DNA of 5,733 bases, from positions 1 to 5,733 of the forward strand of contig CAMLFI010000188.1 of the NCBI GenBank assembly GCA_946479225.1, in the 5' to 3' direction. Made by a program: the position numbers and the translations under genes. Below are positions 1 through 5,733 of this stretch, in pieces. The first letter of the stretch is position 1. Every line of letters starts with the position of its first letter. The notes beneath the pieces were generated by a model. That model saw only the letters and a program-made list of their open reading frames with translations. It searched no databases and was not told the DNA's origin. The stretch is from an uncultured Mucilaginibacter sp. (lineage in GTDB: Bacteria > Bacteroidota > Bacteroidia > Sphingobacteriales > Sphingobacteriaceae).

Positions 1-460
1 CCTGCTTAATAATCGGACGACCGGAATATCGACCTGTAACCGGGTCAACAGCGCCACGGGCAAATACAATATGGTTAATTTTATCAACTTCAATGTAATC
101 GGCATCCAGCTCAAAATCTCCGTACTTTACACGTGCGCTACCATATAAACGTACAGTATCAGTACCTACAGTAACTGTTGAGTCTTTTGCGGTTGCTATT
201 AATTCGTCGGTAAGCCCGCTTGAATCTGTTTTCACGGTATCAGCCGAAGGTATGGTATCTTTCAGTATCTTTATTTTTTGCGGACTGCCCGAAGGGATAC
301 CTTGCTTTTTGTTTAGCAGCGGATATTTATCAGTTGAATCAAGATGTATAATAGTATCGGCAGTTTCAACGTTTATAATACGATTGACGCGGCCTGCCGC
401 AGCCATCATACTAACCATTAAAATAATTGCAAATAGAAAAAACAGGTTTATAAATTTCAA
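1..460 (-). CDS. lptD: LptD/OstA-like LPS-assembly outer-membrane protein, N-terminal part (3' end outside window)
   Basis: An open frame on the minus strand runs from a TTG at 460-458 to the left edge (153 codons, no stop), so only the N-terminus is visible. It begins KFINLFFLFAIILMVSMMAAA, a good signal peptide with one Lys and a long hydrophobic run. A low-complexity Ser/Thr/Asp-rich linker follows (about residues 30-95), then an OstA/LptD-type beta repeat near residues 102-140 (VRLYGSARVKYGDFELDADY, then IEVD and VFARGAVD). In this family the periplasmic repeats receive LPS from the Lpt bridge and a C-terminal barrel, not visible here, inserts it into the outer membrane. Start choice: the only early in-frame ATG (418-416) would destroy the signal peptide, and an in-frame stop lies upstream at 504-502 with no ATG between. 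TTG is therefore preferred, though not proven. It diverges from the amidase gene. The alternative is another OstA-domain protein such as an LptA-like one. Confidence 0.8.
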   Translation of the reverse strand, partial: MKFINLFFLFAIILMVSMMAAAGRVNRIINVETADTIIHLDSTDKYPLLNKKQGIPSGSPQKIKILKDTIPSADTVKTDSSGLTDELIATAKDSTVTVGTDTVRLYGSARVKYGDFELDADYIEVDKINHIVFARGAVDPVTGRYSGRPIIKQ

Positions 461-484
461 AATTGATTTCGAATAATATATTTG
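455..484 (+). promoter_or_regulatory. Possible Bacteroidetes-type promoter for the amidase-MCE operon
   Basis: TATATTTG (477-484) is an exact match to the -7 consensus TAnnTTTG. TTTC (455-458) sits 18 bases upstream as an imperfect -33 element. A start near 491 would give a leader of about 22 bases before the amidase ATG at 513. That leader ends in an A-rich stretch (505-512), as is usual for Bacteroidetes genes lacking a Shine-Dalgarno site. The -33 element lies inside the first codons of the divergent lptD. Confidence 0.42.
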
Positions 485-504
485 CAGATATAGTTAACAG
501 CGCT

Positions 505-533
505 CAAAAATAATGAAAAATAAGGCATTGAAA
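505..533 (-). promoter_or_regulatory. Possible Bacteroidetes-type promoter for lptD
   Basis: On the minus strand TATTTTTG (512-505) matches the Bacteroidetes -7 consensus TAnnTTTG exactly. TTTC (533-530) lies 17 bases upstream as a three-of-four match to the -33 TTTG. Transcription would start near 498, about 38 bases before the TTG start of lptD. The elements overlap the first codons of the amidase gene. The sequence is AT-rich, so a chance match is possible. Confidence 0.35.
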
Positions 534-1433
534 AGATTGATTTACGTACTGCCCATTTTAGTTGCAGGTATTTCATTGCTTTTACTTACTTCAGCTTCTT
601 CTGTATTAACAACTTCCGTAAAAAAAGATACGGTTGTAAATACTGGTTATAAACTTAGAACTATTGTTGTTGATGCCGGGCATGGTGTTAAGCCTAATCC
701 GCCAGGACCCGGTAAATTTTCAGTCGGCTCTGCAGGCATCTATTCAACAGAAAGAGGTGTAACGCTTATGGTTGCTCAAAAATTGCAAAAGGCCATAGAA
801 AAAGATATAGAGGGAGTGAATGTAGTTATGACCCGTAAAACCGAAACCGACGTATCACTACAACGCAGACCCGAAATTGCAAATGAAAATAAAGGCGATT
901 TGTTTATTTCTATACACTGCAATGCACTTCCGGATAAGGTAGTACGCGAACGTGTAGGCACTAGAAGGGGTAAGGCTGTTTATAGAACGAGAAGTGTGGT
1001 AGACAGATCAGGCAAGGGTGTTTTAATGTTGGTGTATGGTTTAAAAAGAACAGGCGAGCAACAAAATGAAATTAAAAGCAATCAGGTTAATCAAATGGAC
1101 GATGAAGCAGATCCTAATGACCCGATGACCATTATTTTAACGAATGAGTATTTAAGACGTTTTAGACAGAAAAGCATACTGCTTGCAAACATTCTTGCAG
1201 ATGAGTTTGTTAGCGTAGACGGAAGAAGGTTGGAAGGGATTAGGGAACAGAGTCTTAATGTTTTGGTACATGCCGCAATGCCGTCGGTTCTGGTTGAGAT
1301 AGGTTACATAACTAATTTAGAAGAAGAGGATTATCTTAACTCCGAAAAAGGACAGGAGGAGATTGTTGCATCAATAGTGCGAGCCATTAAAAACTATAAA
1401 CTTCAGGTTGAACAAACGGTAATAAGAAATTAA
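513..1433 (+). CDS. N-acetylmuramoyl-L-alanine amidase (Amidase_3 family, zinc-dependent)
   Basis: A 306-residue exported enzyme predicted to cut the amide bond between N-acetylmuramic acid and the stem peptide in the periplasm, as the AmiA/B/C family does in cell separation and wall turnover. Residues 1-30 form a signal peptide or anchor (KNKALKR, then a hydrophobic run to about 30). The catalytic domain spans about 49-297. Visible active-site residues are His57 in VVDAGHG, Glu80 in STERG, His135 in FISIHCNA (the three expected zinc ligands) and Glu262 in PSVLVEIGYITN (the expected catalytic acid). All are intact. About 127 residues separate His135 from Glu262. This stretch contains a basic segment (143-168) and an acidic one (195-203), consistent with the longer Bacteroidetes form that carries an insertion. 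No LysM, SPOR or AMIN domain is visible. It starts at ATG 513 with an A-rich leader. The MCE gene follows after 10 bases, so the two are probably co-transcribed. Confidence 0.94.
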   Translation: MKNKALKRLIYVLPILVAGISLLLLTSASSVLTTSVKKDTVVNTGYKLRTIVVDAGHGVKPNPPGPGKFSVGSAGIYSTERGVTLMVAQKLQKAIEKDIEGVNVVMTRKTETDVSLQRRPEIANENKGDLFISIHCNALPDKVVRERVGTRRGKAVYRTRSVVDRSGKGVLMLVYGLKRTGEQQNEIKSNQVNQMDDEADPNDPMTIILTNEYLRRFRQKSILLANILADEFVSVDGRRLEGIREQSLNVLVHAAMPSVLVEIGYITNLEEEDYLNSEKGQEEIVASIVRAIKNYKLQVEQTVIRN

Positions 1434-1443
1434 ACTACATACT

Positions 1444-2391
1444 TTGAAAATTTCAAACGAAACCAAAATAGGCGCGCTTACTGCAATAGCTATCACAATA
1501 CTGATATTAGGGTATAGTTTTCTAAAAGGAAACGATGTATTCTCCAGCTCTAATAAATTTTATGCTATTTATCAAAGTGTTGATGGCCTTTCAGTTTCAA
1601 AACCTGTGTTGGTAAATGGTTTTCCTATCGGTCATATCTCAAAAATGGAGCTTGCCCAAAATGGCCATACAACGGTTGAGCTTAAAATAGAATCTAAGTA
1701 TAACGTACCTATAAACACCATTGCCCGATTGGTTAGTACTGATCTGTTAGGCAGTAAAGCAATTGTTTTTGAGCTTGGAGACAGCAAGCAGTTCGCTGAG
1801 ACGAAAGACACCTTGCAGACTGATATCCAAGGCAGTTTGGCCGAAAGTCTTCAACCTATTCAAACTAAGGCCGAAAATTTGATGAACAAGCTTGATTCAT
1901 CCTTAGCAGCTATCAATAAAATATTAAATCCCAACTTTCAGCGCAATGTCGACCGTAGTTTTAACAGCATAGCTAACTCGTTGCAAACTCTTGAAGGTAC
2001 CACAAAGAAAATTGACAATTTAGTTGGCGCGCAAAGCGTCCATATAAATGGTATTTTAAGCAATGCGGAAGATGTTACCGGCAAATTAAAAGTAAGCGCG
2101 GCAAATTTAAATGAGATAACAGGTAACTTCAACAGGTTTAGCACCGACATGGCTAATGGCAACATAAAGCAAACGTTGGATAATGCTAATAAAGCAATGG
2201 CTGACCTGCAGGCTACCACTGCCAGAATTAATAGCAATAAAGGCTCGTTAGGTTTATTGTTAAACGATGAACAGCTATACCGGAATTTGCAAAATGCTTC
2301 TACCAATTTGGATGCGTTATTTATCGATCTGAAAGCTAATCCTAAACGTTACGTACACTTCTCGGTATTTGGTGGTGGAAAGGATAAGTAG
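1444..2391 (+). CDS. MCE/MlaD-family lipid-transport protein, TTG start
   Basis: A 315-residue single-pass membrane protein. Residues 1-7 are cytoplasmic and about 8-27 (IGALTAIAITILILGYSFLK) form the transmembrane anchor. About 36-113 is the MCE domain (FYAIYQSVDGLSVSKPVLVNG, then PIGHISKM and LLGSKAIVFEL). About 120-295 is long, helical and Asn/Ser/Leu-rich, likely a coiled coil in the periplasm, with a short tail ending FSVFGGGKDK. MlaD-like proteins form hexameric rings that carry phospholipids between inner and outer membranes with an MlaE/MlaF ABC transporter; no mlaE or mlaF is visible here. The start is a TTG at 1444-1446. The frame has a stop at 1423-1425 with no ATG after it, and the resulting KISNETKIG N-terminus fits what I recall of Bacteroidetes MlaD proteins. 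It lies 10 bases after the amidase stop, so it shares that operon. 'MlaD-like' is safer than a firm mlaD assignment because Bacteroidetes carry several MCE paralogues. Confidence 0.92.
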   Translation: MKISNETKIGALTAIAITILILGYSFLKGNDVFSSSNKFYAIYQSVDGLSVSKPVLVNGFPIGHISKMELAQNGHTTVELKIESKYNVPINTIARLVSTDLLGSKAIVFELGDSKQFAETKDTLQTDIQGSLAESLQPIQTKAENLMNKLDSSLAAINKILNPNFQRNVDRSFNSIANSLQTLEGTTKKIDNLVGAQSVHINGILSNAEDVTGKLKVSAANLNEITGNFNRFSTDMANGNIKQTLDNANKAMADLQATTARINSNKGSLGLLLNDEQLYRNLQNASTNLDALFIDLKANPKRYVHFSVFGGGKDK

Positions 2392-2396
2392 TTTTT

Positions 2397-2502
2397 TTAG
2401 TATTAAGTAGCTGGTATCAAGTACATAGTACTACATAGCGGAGCTATTTGATAACAAACAGAAATTATATCTTACTACTTGATACTAGCTACTTGATACT
2501 AA
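2397..2502. repeat. Inverted repeat A (27-base arms, 52-base loop) made of AGTA heptads
   Basis: The arms at 2397-2423 and 2476-2502 are reverse complements at 25 of 27 positions. In plus-strand RNA both differences become U-G or G-U wobbles, so the stem would pair throughout. Each arm is a tandem of 7-base units. Plus strand from 2399: AGTATTA, AGTAGCT, GGTATCA, then AGTACAT and AGTACTA reaching 2433. Minus strand from 2500: AGTATCA, AGTAGCT, AGTATCA, then AGTAGTA, reaching 2473. The loop also holds a small hairpin, ATAGC/GCTAT around GGA (2435-2447). The structure fills the gap between the convergent MCE gene (stop ends at 2391) and rnz (stop begins at 2503), so it may act as a bidirectional 3' structure or RNA-stability element. 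No U-tract follows the stem on either strand, so it is not a classic intrinsic terminator. Confidence 0.85.
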
Positions 2503-3414
2503 TTAAATAGCAAACGTCTTTCCTTCAATCGCTAAATCAGTATCCGGGAATACTGAACGGGCCTCTTCAAGCAATTCATCCAACACTTTGTAACGTGCCG
2601 AAAAATGTCCGATCAACAGCTTTTTTGCACCGTTATTAAAGGCGATCTCACCGGCCTGCAATGCAGTGGTATGGTGAGTCTCTTTTGCCCTGTCAAGCAT
2701 AGCGTTCAAAAAAGTGGCTTCGTGGTACAATAGGTCGGCATTGGCTATTTGTGGGTAATACCTGTCTACGGGCAAGGTATCAGAGCAGTAGCAATAAGTT
2801 CGCGGGGGATCTGAATCTACAGATAATGATTGATTTGAATAAACGGTGCCATCGGGCGCTGTATAATCCGCTCCTTTTTTTATCGCGGTATAAAATGGCA
2901 CAGGAATGTTCAGCCGTTCAATTTCCTCCTTTATCAGCTTACGTTGACGTTTTTTCTCTCTGAATAAAAATCCCGTACAAGGTATTCTGTGATCTAGCGG
3001 AATAGTTTCTACCGTAACATCTTCATTCACAACTAAAGTCTCAACTTTATTAGCATCCGTCGCAGTAAATTGAAGCGGATATTGCAATACGGTTTCCGAG
3101 TATTTTAATTGCAGATCAATAATTTCTATTAACGGTGCCGGGCCGAACAGCAGAAGTGGTTTTTTACGGCCATTTAAATGCAGTGAGGACAATAAGCCAA
3201 CAAGGCCGAGGTAATGGTCGCCGTGCAGGTGGCTAATGAATATATGGTCTATCCGGCTGGCTTTTATATCAAACCGCAGCATTTGCTGCTGTGTGCCTTC
3301 GCCGCAATCAATAAGATACAGGCGCTCATTGACATTGAGCACCTGCGAAGTAGGGTTTCTGTTATAAATGGGTGTTGCCGAACTGCTCCCTAATATGGTT
3401 ACTTCGAATCTCAT
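2503..3414 (-). CDS. rnz: Ribonuclease Z (tRNA 3' endonuclease)
   Basis: A 303-residue cytoplasmic metallo-beta-lactamase-fold nuclease that removes 3' trailers from tRNA precursors. The length is normal for the short bacterial form. Zinc-binding and catalytic residues are all visible: the HLHGDH motif (62-67), His142 in LDHRIPC, Asp212 in CYCSDT, the histidines at 247-248 in ETHHTT, and His270 in GHFSARY. The N-terminus (FEVTILGSSSATP) and LIDCGEGTQQQ (34-44) are typical of the family. The Lys/Arg-rich stretch at about 152-180, ending in NIPVPFYTAIKKG, corresponds to the flexible arm that grips tRNA. The ATG at 3414-3412 gives the canonical N-terminus. It is last in the minus-strand run, 21 bases after the STAS gene, so the two are probably co-transcribed. 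Nothing appears broken. Confidence 0.97.
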   Translation of the reverse strand: MRFEVTILGSSSATPIYNRNPTSQVLNVNERLYLIDCGEGTQQQMLRFDIKASRIDHIFISHLHGDHYLGLVGLLSSLHLNGRKKPLLLFGPAPLIEIIDLQLKYSETVLQYPLQFTATDANKVETLVVNEDVTVETIPLDHRIPCTGFLFREKKRQRKLIKEEIERLNIPVPFYTAIKKGADYTAPDGTVYSNQSLSVDSDPPRTYCYCSDTLPVDRYYPQIANADLLYHEATFLNAMLDRAKETHHTTALQAGEIAFNNGAKKLLIGHFSARYKVLDELLEEARSVFPDTDLAIEGKTFAI

Positions 3415-3435
3415 ACCAGGTAAACAATTAAAGAT

Positions 3436-3813
3436 CTATCTTGCTTCTTTTTTCAATTCTTTTTCTATCTCTTCCATAAAGATCAGATCTATGGCTTCCT
3501 CTGCTTTTGGTACAATGGTGAGTACGTTTTCCAGTTGAGATATGGTAATAAGGCGTGATACAGCTTCATTAAGGCTTGTAAGAATAAAAGAACCCGAAGC
3601 GTTTTTGCATAAACGGTGGCCCACTAAAAGGCTGCTTAAGCCTGAAGAATCTGCAAATTTAACCTGCGAAAGATCAAGTATTATATTGCGCTGCCCTTCG
3701 GTATTGATCAATATCAGTTCCGATTTTAATTGCGGGGTTATCAATGAGTTTAGTTTAGACTCATTCAACTTCAACAATATATACTTCTCGTGTTTGTCAA
3801 CTGTAAACTTCAT
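3436..3813 (-). CDS. STAS-domain protein, probable anti-sigma factor antagonist-like switch
   Basis: A 125-residue soluble protein consisting almost entirely of one STAS domain (about 1-108), the fold of SpoIIAA and RsbV. The signature is IILDLSQVKFADSSGLSSLL (44-63). Asp55-Ser56-Ser57-Gly58 matches the phosphorylation loop of SpoIIAA, so Ser56 is the predicted site for a partner kinase. The C-terminus (about 112-125) is a highly charged Glu/Lys helix. SpoIIAA-type proteins bind anti-sigma kinases when unphosphorylated; no such kinase or phosphatase is encoded in the window, so the partner and the output are unknown. It follows purC by 52 bases and precedes rnz by 21. A purine-rich AGAAGG 7 bases before the ATG supports the start at 3813. 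Fold confidence is high; the regulatory role is inferred. Confidence 0.92.
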   Translation of the reverse strand: MKFTVDKHEKYILLKLNESKLNSLITPQLKSELILINTEGQRNIILDLSQVKFADSSGLSSLLVGHRLCKNASGSFILTSLNEAVSRLITISQLENVLTIVPKAEEAIDLIFMEEIEKELKKEAR

Positions 3814-3820
3814 TTTATTT

Positions 3821-3826
3821 CCTTCT
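3821..3826 (-). promoter_or_regulatory. Shine-Dalgarno-like site of the STAS gene
   Basis: Minus-strand AGAAGG lies 7 bases before the ATG at 3813-3811. It is the clearest Shine-Dalgarno-like site I noticed among the gene starts in the window and it supports the chosen start. Confidence 0.5.
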
Positions 3827-3835
3827 ATTAATCTG

Positions 3836-3843
3836 CTAATATA
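3836..3843 (-). promoter_or_regulatory. Weak possible -7 box ahead of the STAS gene
   Basis: In the AT-rich 52-base gap between purC and the STAS gene, minus-strand TATATTAG matches TAnnTTTG at all but one fixed position, with TTTC 16 bases upstream. It could give STAS-rnz a promoter separate from purC. In such AT-rich DNA a chance match is quite likely. Confidence 0.2.
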
Positions 3844-3865
3844 TGAATATTCTTAAAAAGAAAAT

Positions 3866-4810
3866 TTATAAAGAGGCCAAGGCGTTTTTAATAGCGCCCT
3901 CTACCCTGCTCAAAACATTTTCAGCATTGGGTTTAACAAAATTTTCGCCGGTTATTTTTTCGTAAAGCTCTATATATCTTTCTGATATAGATTGCACTTT
4001 TTCCGGCGTCATTTCGGGCACTGTCTGGCCTTCCTTACCCTGGAAACCATTTTCAATTAGCCATTTGCGCACAAATTCTTTTGACAGCTGTTTTTGTGGT
4101 TCGCCGTTTTGCTGACGCTCTTCATATCCTTCCGTGTAAAAGTACCGTGATGAATCAGGTGTATGAATCTCGTCTATAAGGTAGATGGTATCGCCAACTT
4201 TGCCAAATTCGTACTTGGTATCTACCAATATCAATCCTTGCGCAGCAGCTATCTCGGTACCACGCGCAAATAACTGGCGGGTATATTTTTCTAATTGTAG
4301 ATAATCCGCTTCGGATACAATACCCTTGCTTAATATTTCTTCTCTTGAAATATCCTCATCATGGCCAACGGCTGCTTTGGTTGTGGGTGTTATTATCGGT
4401 TCGGGTAGTTTATCGTTTTCTTTTAAACCTTCGGGCAGGCTAACACCGCACACCTGGCGTTTACCGGCGGCATATTCACGGGCAGCGTGACCAGCCAGAT
4501 AACCGCGTATCACCATTTCTACTTTAAACGGCTCGCAAATACGGCCAATGGTTACACTTGGATCGGGAACATTAACCACCCAATTGGGAACAATATCTGA
4601 TGTAGCCTTTAAAAATTTGGCTGCTATCTGGTTTAAAACCTGTCCTTTATAAGGAATCGGCTCAGGCAATACCACATCAAAAGCTGATATGCGGTCGCTC
4701 ACCACCATTACCAAATACTTATTCCCTATTGTATATACATCGCGAACCTTACCCTTATAAAAATTGGTCTGGCCTTCGAAATTAAAATGTGTTTCTTTTA
4801 TAGCATTCAT
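3866..4810 (-). CDS. purC: Phosphoribosylaminoimidazole-succinocarboxamide (SAICAR) synthase
   Basis: A 314-residue cytoplasmic enzyme of de novo purine synthesis that joins CAIR and aspartate with ATP to make SAICAR. Signatures in order: [13 protein letters not shown] (17-29, nucleotide-binding loop), [21 protein letters not shown] (36-56), [17 protein letters not shown] (97-113), [20 protein letters not shown] (136-155), [11 protein letters not shown] (193-203) and [14 protein letters not shown] (211-224). It is longer than the roughly 240-residue E. coli type and matches the about 300-residue yeast Ade1-like form that many Bacteroidetes carry. The extra length lies in a loop before [10 protein letters not shown] and in the C-terminal helices. 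The ATG at 4810-4808 gives the full N-terminus. It lies downstream of phoH on the same strand, 140 bases away, with inverted repeat B filling the gap and ending 4 bases before the ATG. No Shine-Dalgarno site is visible. No other purine gene is adjacent. Confidence 0.98.
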   Translation of the reverse strand: MNAIKETHFNFEGQTNFYKGKVRDVYTIGNKYLVMVVSDRISAFDVVLPEPIPYKGQVLNQIAAKFLKATSDIVPNWVVNVPDPSVTIGRICEPFKVEMVIRGYLAGHAAREYAAGKRQVCGVSLPEGLKENDKLPEPIITPTTKAAVGHDEDISREEILSKGIVSEADYLQLEKYTRQLFARGTEIAAAQGLILVDTKYEFGKVGDTIYLIDEIHTPDSSRYFYTEGYEERQQNGEPQKQLSKEFVRKWLIENGFQGKEGQTVPEMTPEKVQSISERYIELYEKITGENFVKPNAENVLSRVEGAIKNALASL

Positions 4811-4814
4811 GTTT

Positions 4815-4946
4815 GTATCAAGTAGCTAGTATCAAGTATCAAGATGAACGCCGTGAACTCTTCTACTAATTTATTCTAGGGATCTGCGATCAAATAACTT
4901 TTATCTGCAGCAATTTACTTGCTACTTGATACTAGCTACTTGATAC
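4815..4946. repeat. Inverted repeat B (perfect 24-base arms, 84-base loop) made of AGTA heptads
   Basis: The arms at 4815-4838 and 4923-4946 are exact reverse complements. They carry the same sequence as the arms of repeat A. Heptad units on the plus strand from 4814 are TGTATCA, AGTAGCT, AGTATCA, AGTATCA. On the minus strand from 4947 they are GGTATCA, AGTAGCT, AGTATCA, then AGTAGCA and AGTAAAT, reaching 4913. The 84-base loop is unlike the loop of repeat A. The structure sits 4 bases after the phoH stop codon and 4 bases before the purC start codon. A phoH-purC read-through transcript could fold it into a 24-bp stem that buries the purC initiation region. I see no target-site duplication. 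Confidence 0.88.
4866..4894 (-). promoter_or_regulatory. Possible purC promoter inside the loop of repeat B
   Basis: On the minus strand TTTG (4894-4891) is followed after 17 bases by TAAATTAG (4873-4866), one mismatch from the Bacteroidetes -7 consensus TAnnTTTG. A start near 4859 would give purC a leader of about 50 bases holding only one arm of the inverted repeat, so the long stem could not form in that transcript. Confidence 0.3.
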
Positions 4947-4950
4947 CCCG

Positions 4951-5733
4951 TTACTGTATATCTCCGTAAGCAGCCAAAATTTTACGTACCAATTTGTGTC
5001 TTACCACATCTTCGCCGCTCAGGTAAACTATTTCAATACCTTTTATATCGGTTAAAATGCGCAAGGCAGTGTGTAAGCCCGACTGCTGTTTTTTAGGTAA
5101 ATCTATTTGGGTAACATCCCCCGTAACAATAAACTTTGCCGATGGCCCCATACGCGTTAAAAACATTTTCAACTGCATATCGGTGGCGTTTTGCGCCTCA
5201 TCTAATATTACAAAACAATTATCCAGTGTACGGCCGCGCATAAATGCAAGCGGCGCAATCTCAATGGTGCGGTTTTCCAGATAAACTTTAAGCTTCTCGG
5301 CAGGGATCATATCGTCCAGCGCATCATATAATGGGCGCAGATACGGATCTATCTTTTCTTTTAGGTCACCCGGCAAAAAGCCAAGGTTCTCACCTGCCTC
5401 AACAGCGGGACGGGTTAATATAATACGCTTAATCTCTTTATTTTTAAGCGCCCTTACAGCTAAGGCAACGGCGGTGTAGGTTTTACCGGTACCGGCCGGG
5501 CCAATGGCAAATAGTATATCGCTTTTATTTATACTCTCAACCATTTTGTGTTGGTTGGCGGTACGCGCCTTCACCATCACACCATTGGGTCCAAAAACAA
5601 TTACATCTCCGGTGGTTGATTTATCTACACTCTCGGGTGCGGGTGAGCTTTCAACCTTTGAGCCCAATATCCTTTCAATATCGGTGATGTTTAAATTATC
5701 GTAACGCTCAACGTGTTGCAACGGGTGTTTAAA
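4951..5733 (-). CDS. phoH: PhoH-family ATPase (5' end outside window)
   Basis: The minus-strand frame stays open to the right edge (260 residues visible, beginning FKHPLQHVERYDNLN), so the start lies beyond the window. The TTG at 5721 is an internal Leu codon, because PhoH proteins normally have an extra N-terminal segment of about 60 residues before the HVERY stretch. Using visible numbering, the P-loop ATPase domain covers about 60-255: Walker A GPAGTGKT (78-85), Walker B FVILDEAQNA (174-183) and the sensor-like IVTGDVTQIDLP (202-213). LTRPAVEAGENLGFLPGDL (106-124) is characteristic of the PhoH family. These cytoplasmic ATPases are linked to RNA metabolism and ribosome maturation, but their exact substrate is poorly defined. 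The stop is a TAA at 4953-4951, with repeat B starting 4 bases later. The gene precedes purC, STAS and rnz on the same strand. Confidence 0.96.
   Translation of the reverse strand, partial: FKHPLQHVERYDNLNITDIERILGSKVESSPAPESVDKSTTGDVIVFGPNGVMVKARTANQHKMVESINKSDILFAIGPAGTGKTYTAVALAVRALKNKEIKRIILTRPAVEAGENLGFLPGDLKEKIDPYLRPLYDALDDMIPAEKLKVYLENRTIEIAPLAFMRGRTLDNCFVILDEAQNATDMQLKMFLTRMGPSAKFIVTGDVTQIDLPKKQQSGLHTALRILTDIKGIEIVYLSGEDVVRHKLVRKILAAYGDIQ

Noticed and set aside
252..476. Plus-strand open frame of 74 codons
   Set aside because: It is antisense to the signal peptide and linker of lptD, whose protein sequence is recognisable; this frame resembles no known family.
1938..2306. Minus-strand open frame of 122 codons
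   Set aside because: It lies wholly antisense within the coiled-coil part of the MCE gene and is hydrophobic only because it mirrors Asn/Leu-rich coding.
2392..2398. Run of seven T after the MCE stop as an intrinsic terminator
   Set aside because: No stem precedes the T-run on the plus strand; the stem of repeat A begins after it.
3542..3856. Plus-strand open frame of 104 codons
   Set aside because: Antisense to the STAS gene, which has a clear domain signature; no recognisable motif in this frame.
2397..4946. CRISPR array formed by the repeated AGTATCAAGTAG sequence
   Set aside because: The copies are inverted pairs in two separate intergenic gaps, lack regular spacers, and no cas gene is present.
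4811..4950. Mobile element (MITE) with target-site duplication
   Set aside because: No matching short direct repeats flank the arms in either copy, so insertion by a transposase is not shown.
4951..5721. Complete phoH starting at the TTG at 5721
   Set aside because: The frame stays open to the window edge and the family has an N-terminal segment before this point, so the gene is partial.

Overview
The window looks like chromosomal DNA of a Bacteroidetes bacterium, most likely from the Sphingobacteriaceae (Pedobacter/Mucilaginibacter type). This rests on protein character (amidase with a lineage-type insertion, a lone MlaD-like MCE protein starting KISNETKIG, a long SAICAR synthase), on possible TAnnTTTG-type -7 promoter boxes, and on the near absence of Shine-Dalgarno sequences. 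The genus is inference from recalled family features, not a database match.

Layout. Left edge to 460 (minus strand): the N-terminal part of an LptD/OstA-like outer-membrane LPS-assembly protein, cut by the window edge. Diverging from it on the plus strand are a periplasmic N-acetylmuramoyl-L-alanine amidase (513-1433) and, 10 bases later, an MCE/MlaD-family lipid-transport protein (1444-2391). Together these form a cell-envelope block. The rest is on the minus strand and read right to left: phoH (5' end cut by the right edge), purC, a small STAS-domain protein and rnz (ribonuclease Z). This is a housekeeping block covering RNA handling and purine synthesis. The two blocks converge at about 2391-2503.

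Non-coding DNA is sparse; the longest gaps are 111 and 140 bases. Both are almost filled by the same kind of structure. Inverted arms of 24-27 bases flank an unrelated loop, and the arms are built from a 7-base unit beginning AGTA (mostly AGTATCA alternating with AGTAGCT). One copy sits between the convergent MCE and rnz genes. The other separates phoH from purC and ends 4 bases before the purC start codon. This repeat family is the most unusual feature of the window. All seven genes are recognisable families, and I see no defence system, mobile-element gene, RNA gene or CRISPR array.

How the genes relate: LptD, the amidase and the MCE protein all act on the envelope (LPS export, peptidoglycan hydrolysis, lipid trafficking), and the 52-base lptD/amidase gap may hold two overlapping, opposed promoters. 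PhoH (RNA-associated ATPase) and RNase Z (tRNA 3' processing) are RNA-linked. PurC is a purine enzyme, and the STAS protein is probably a regulatory switch whose partner is not in the window.
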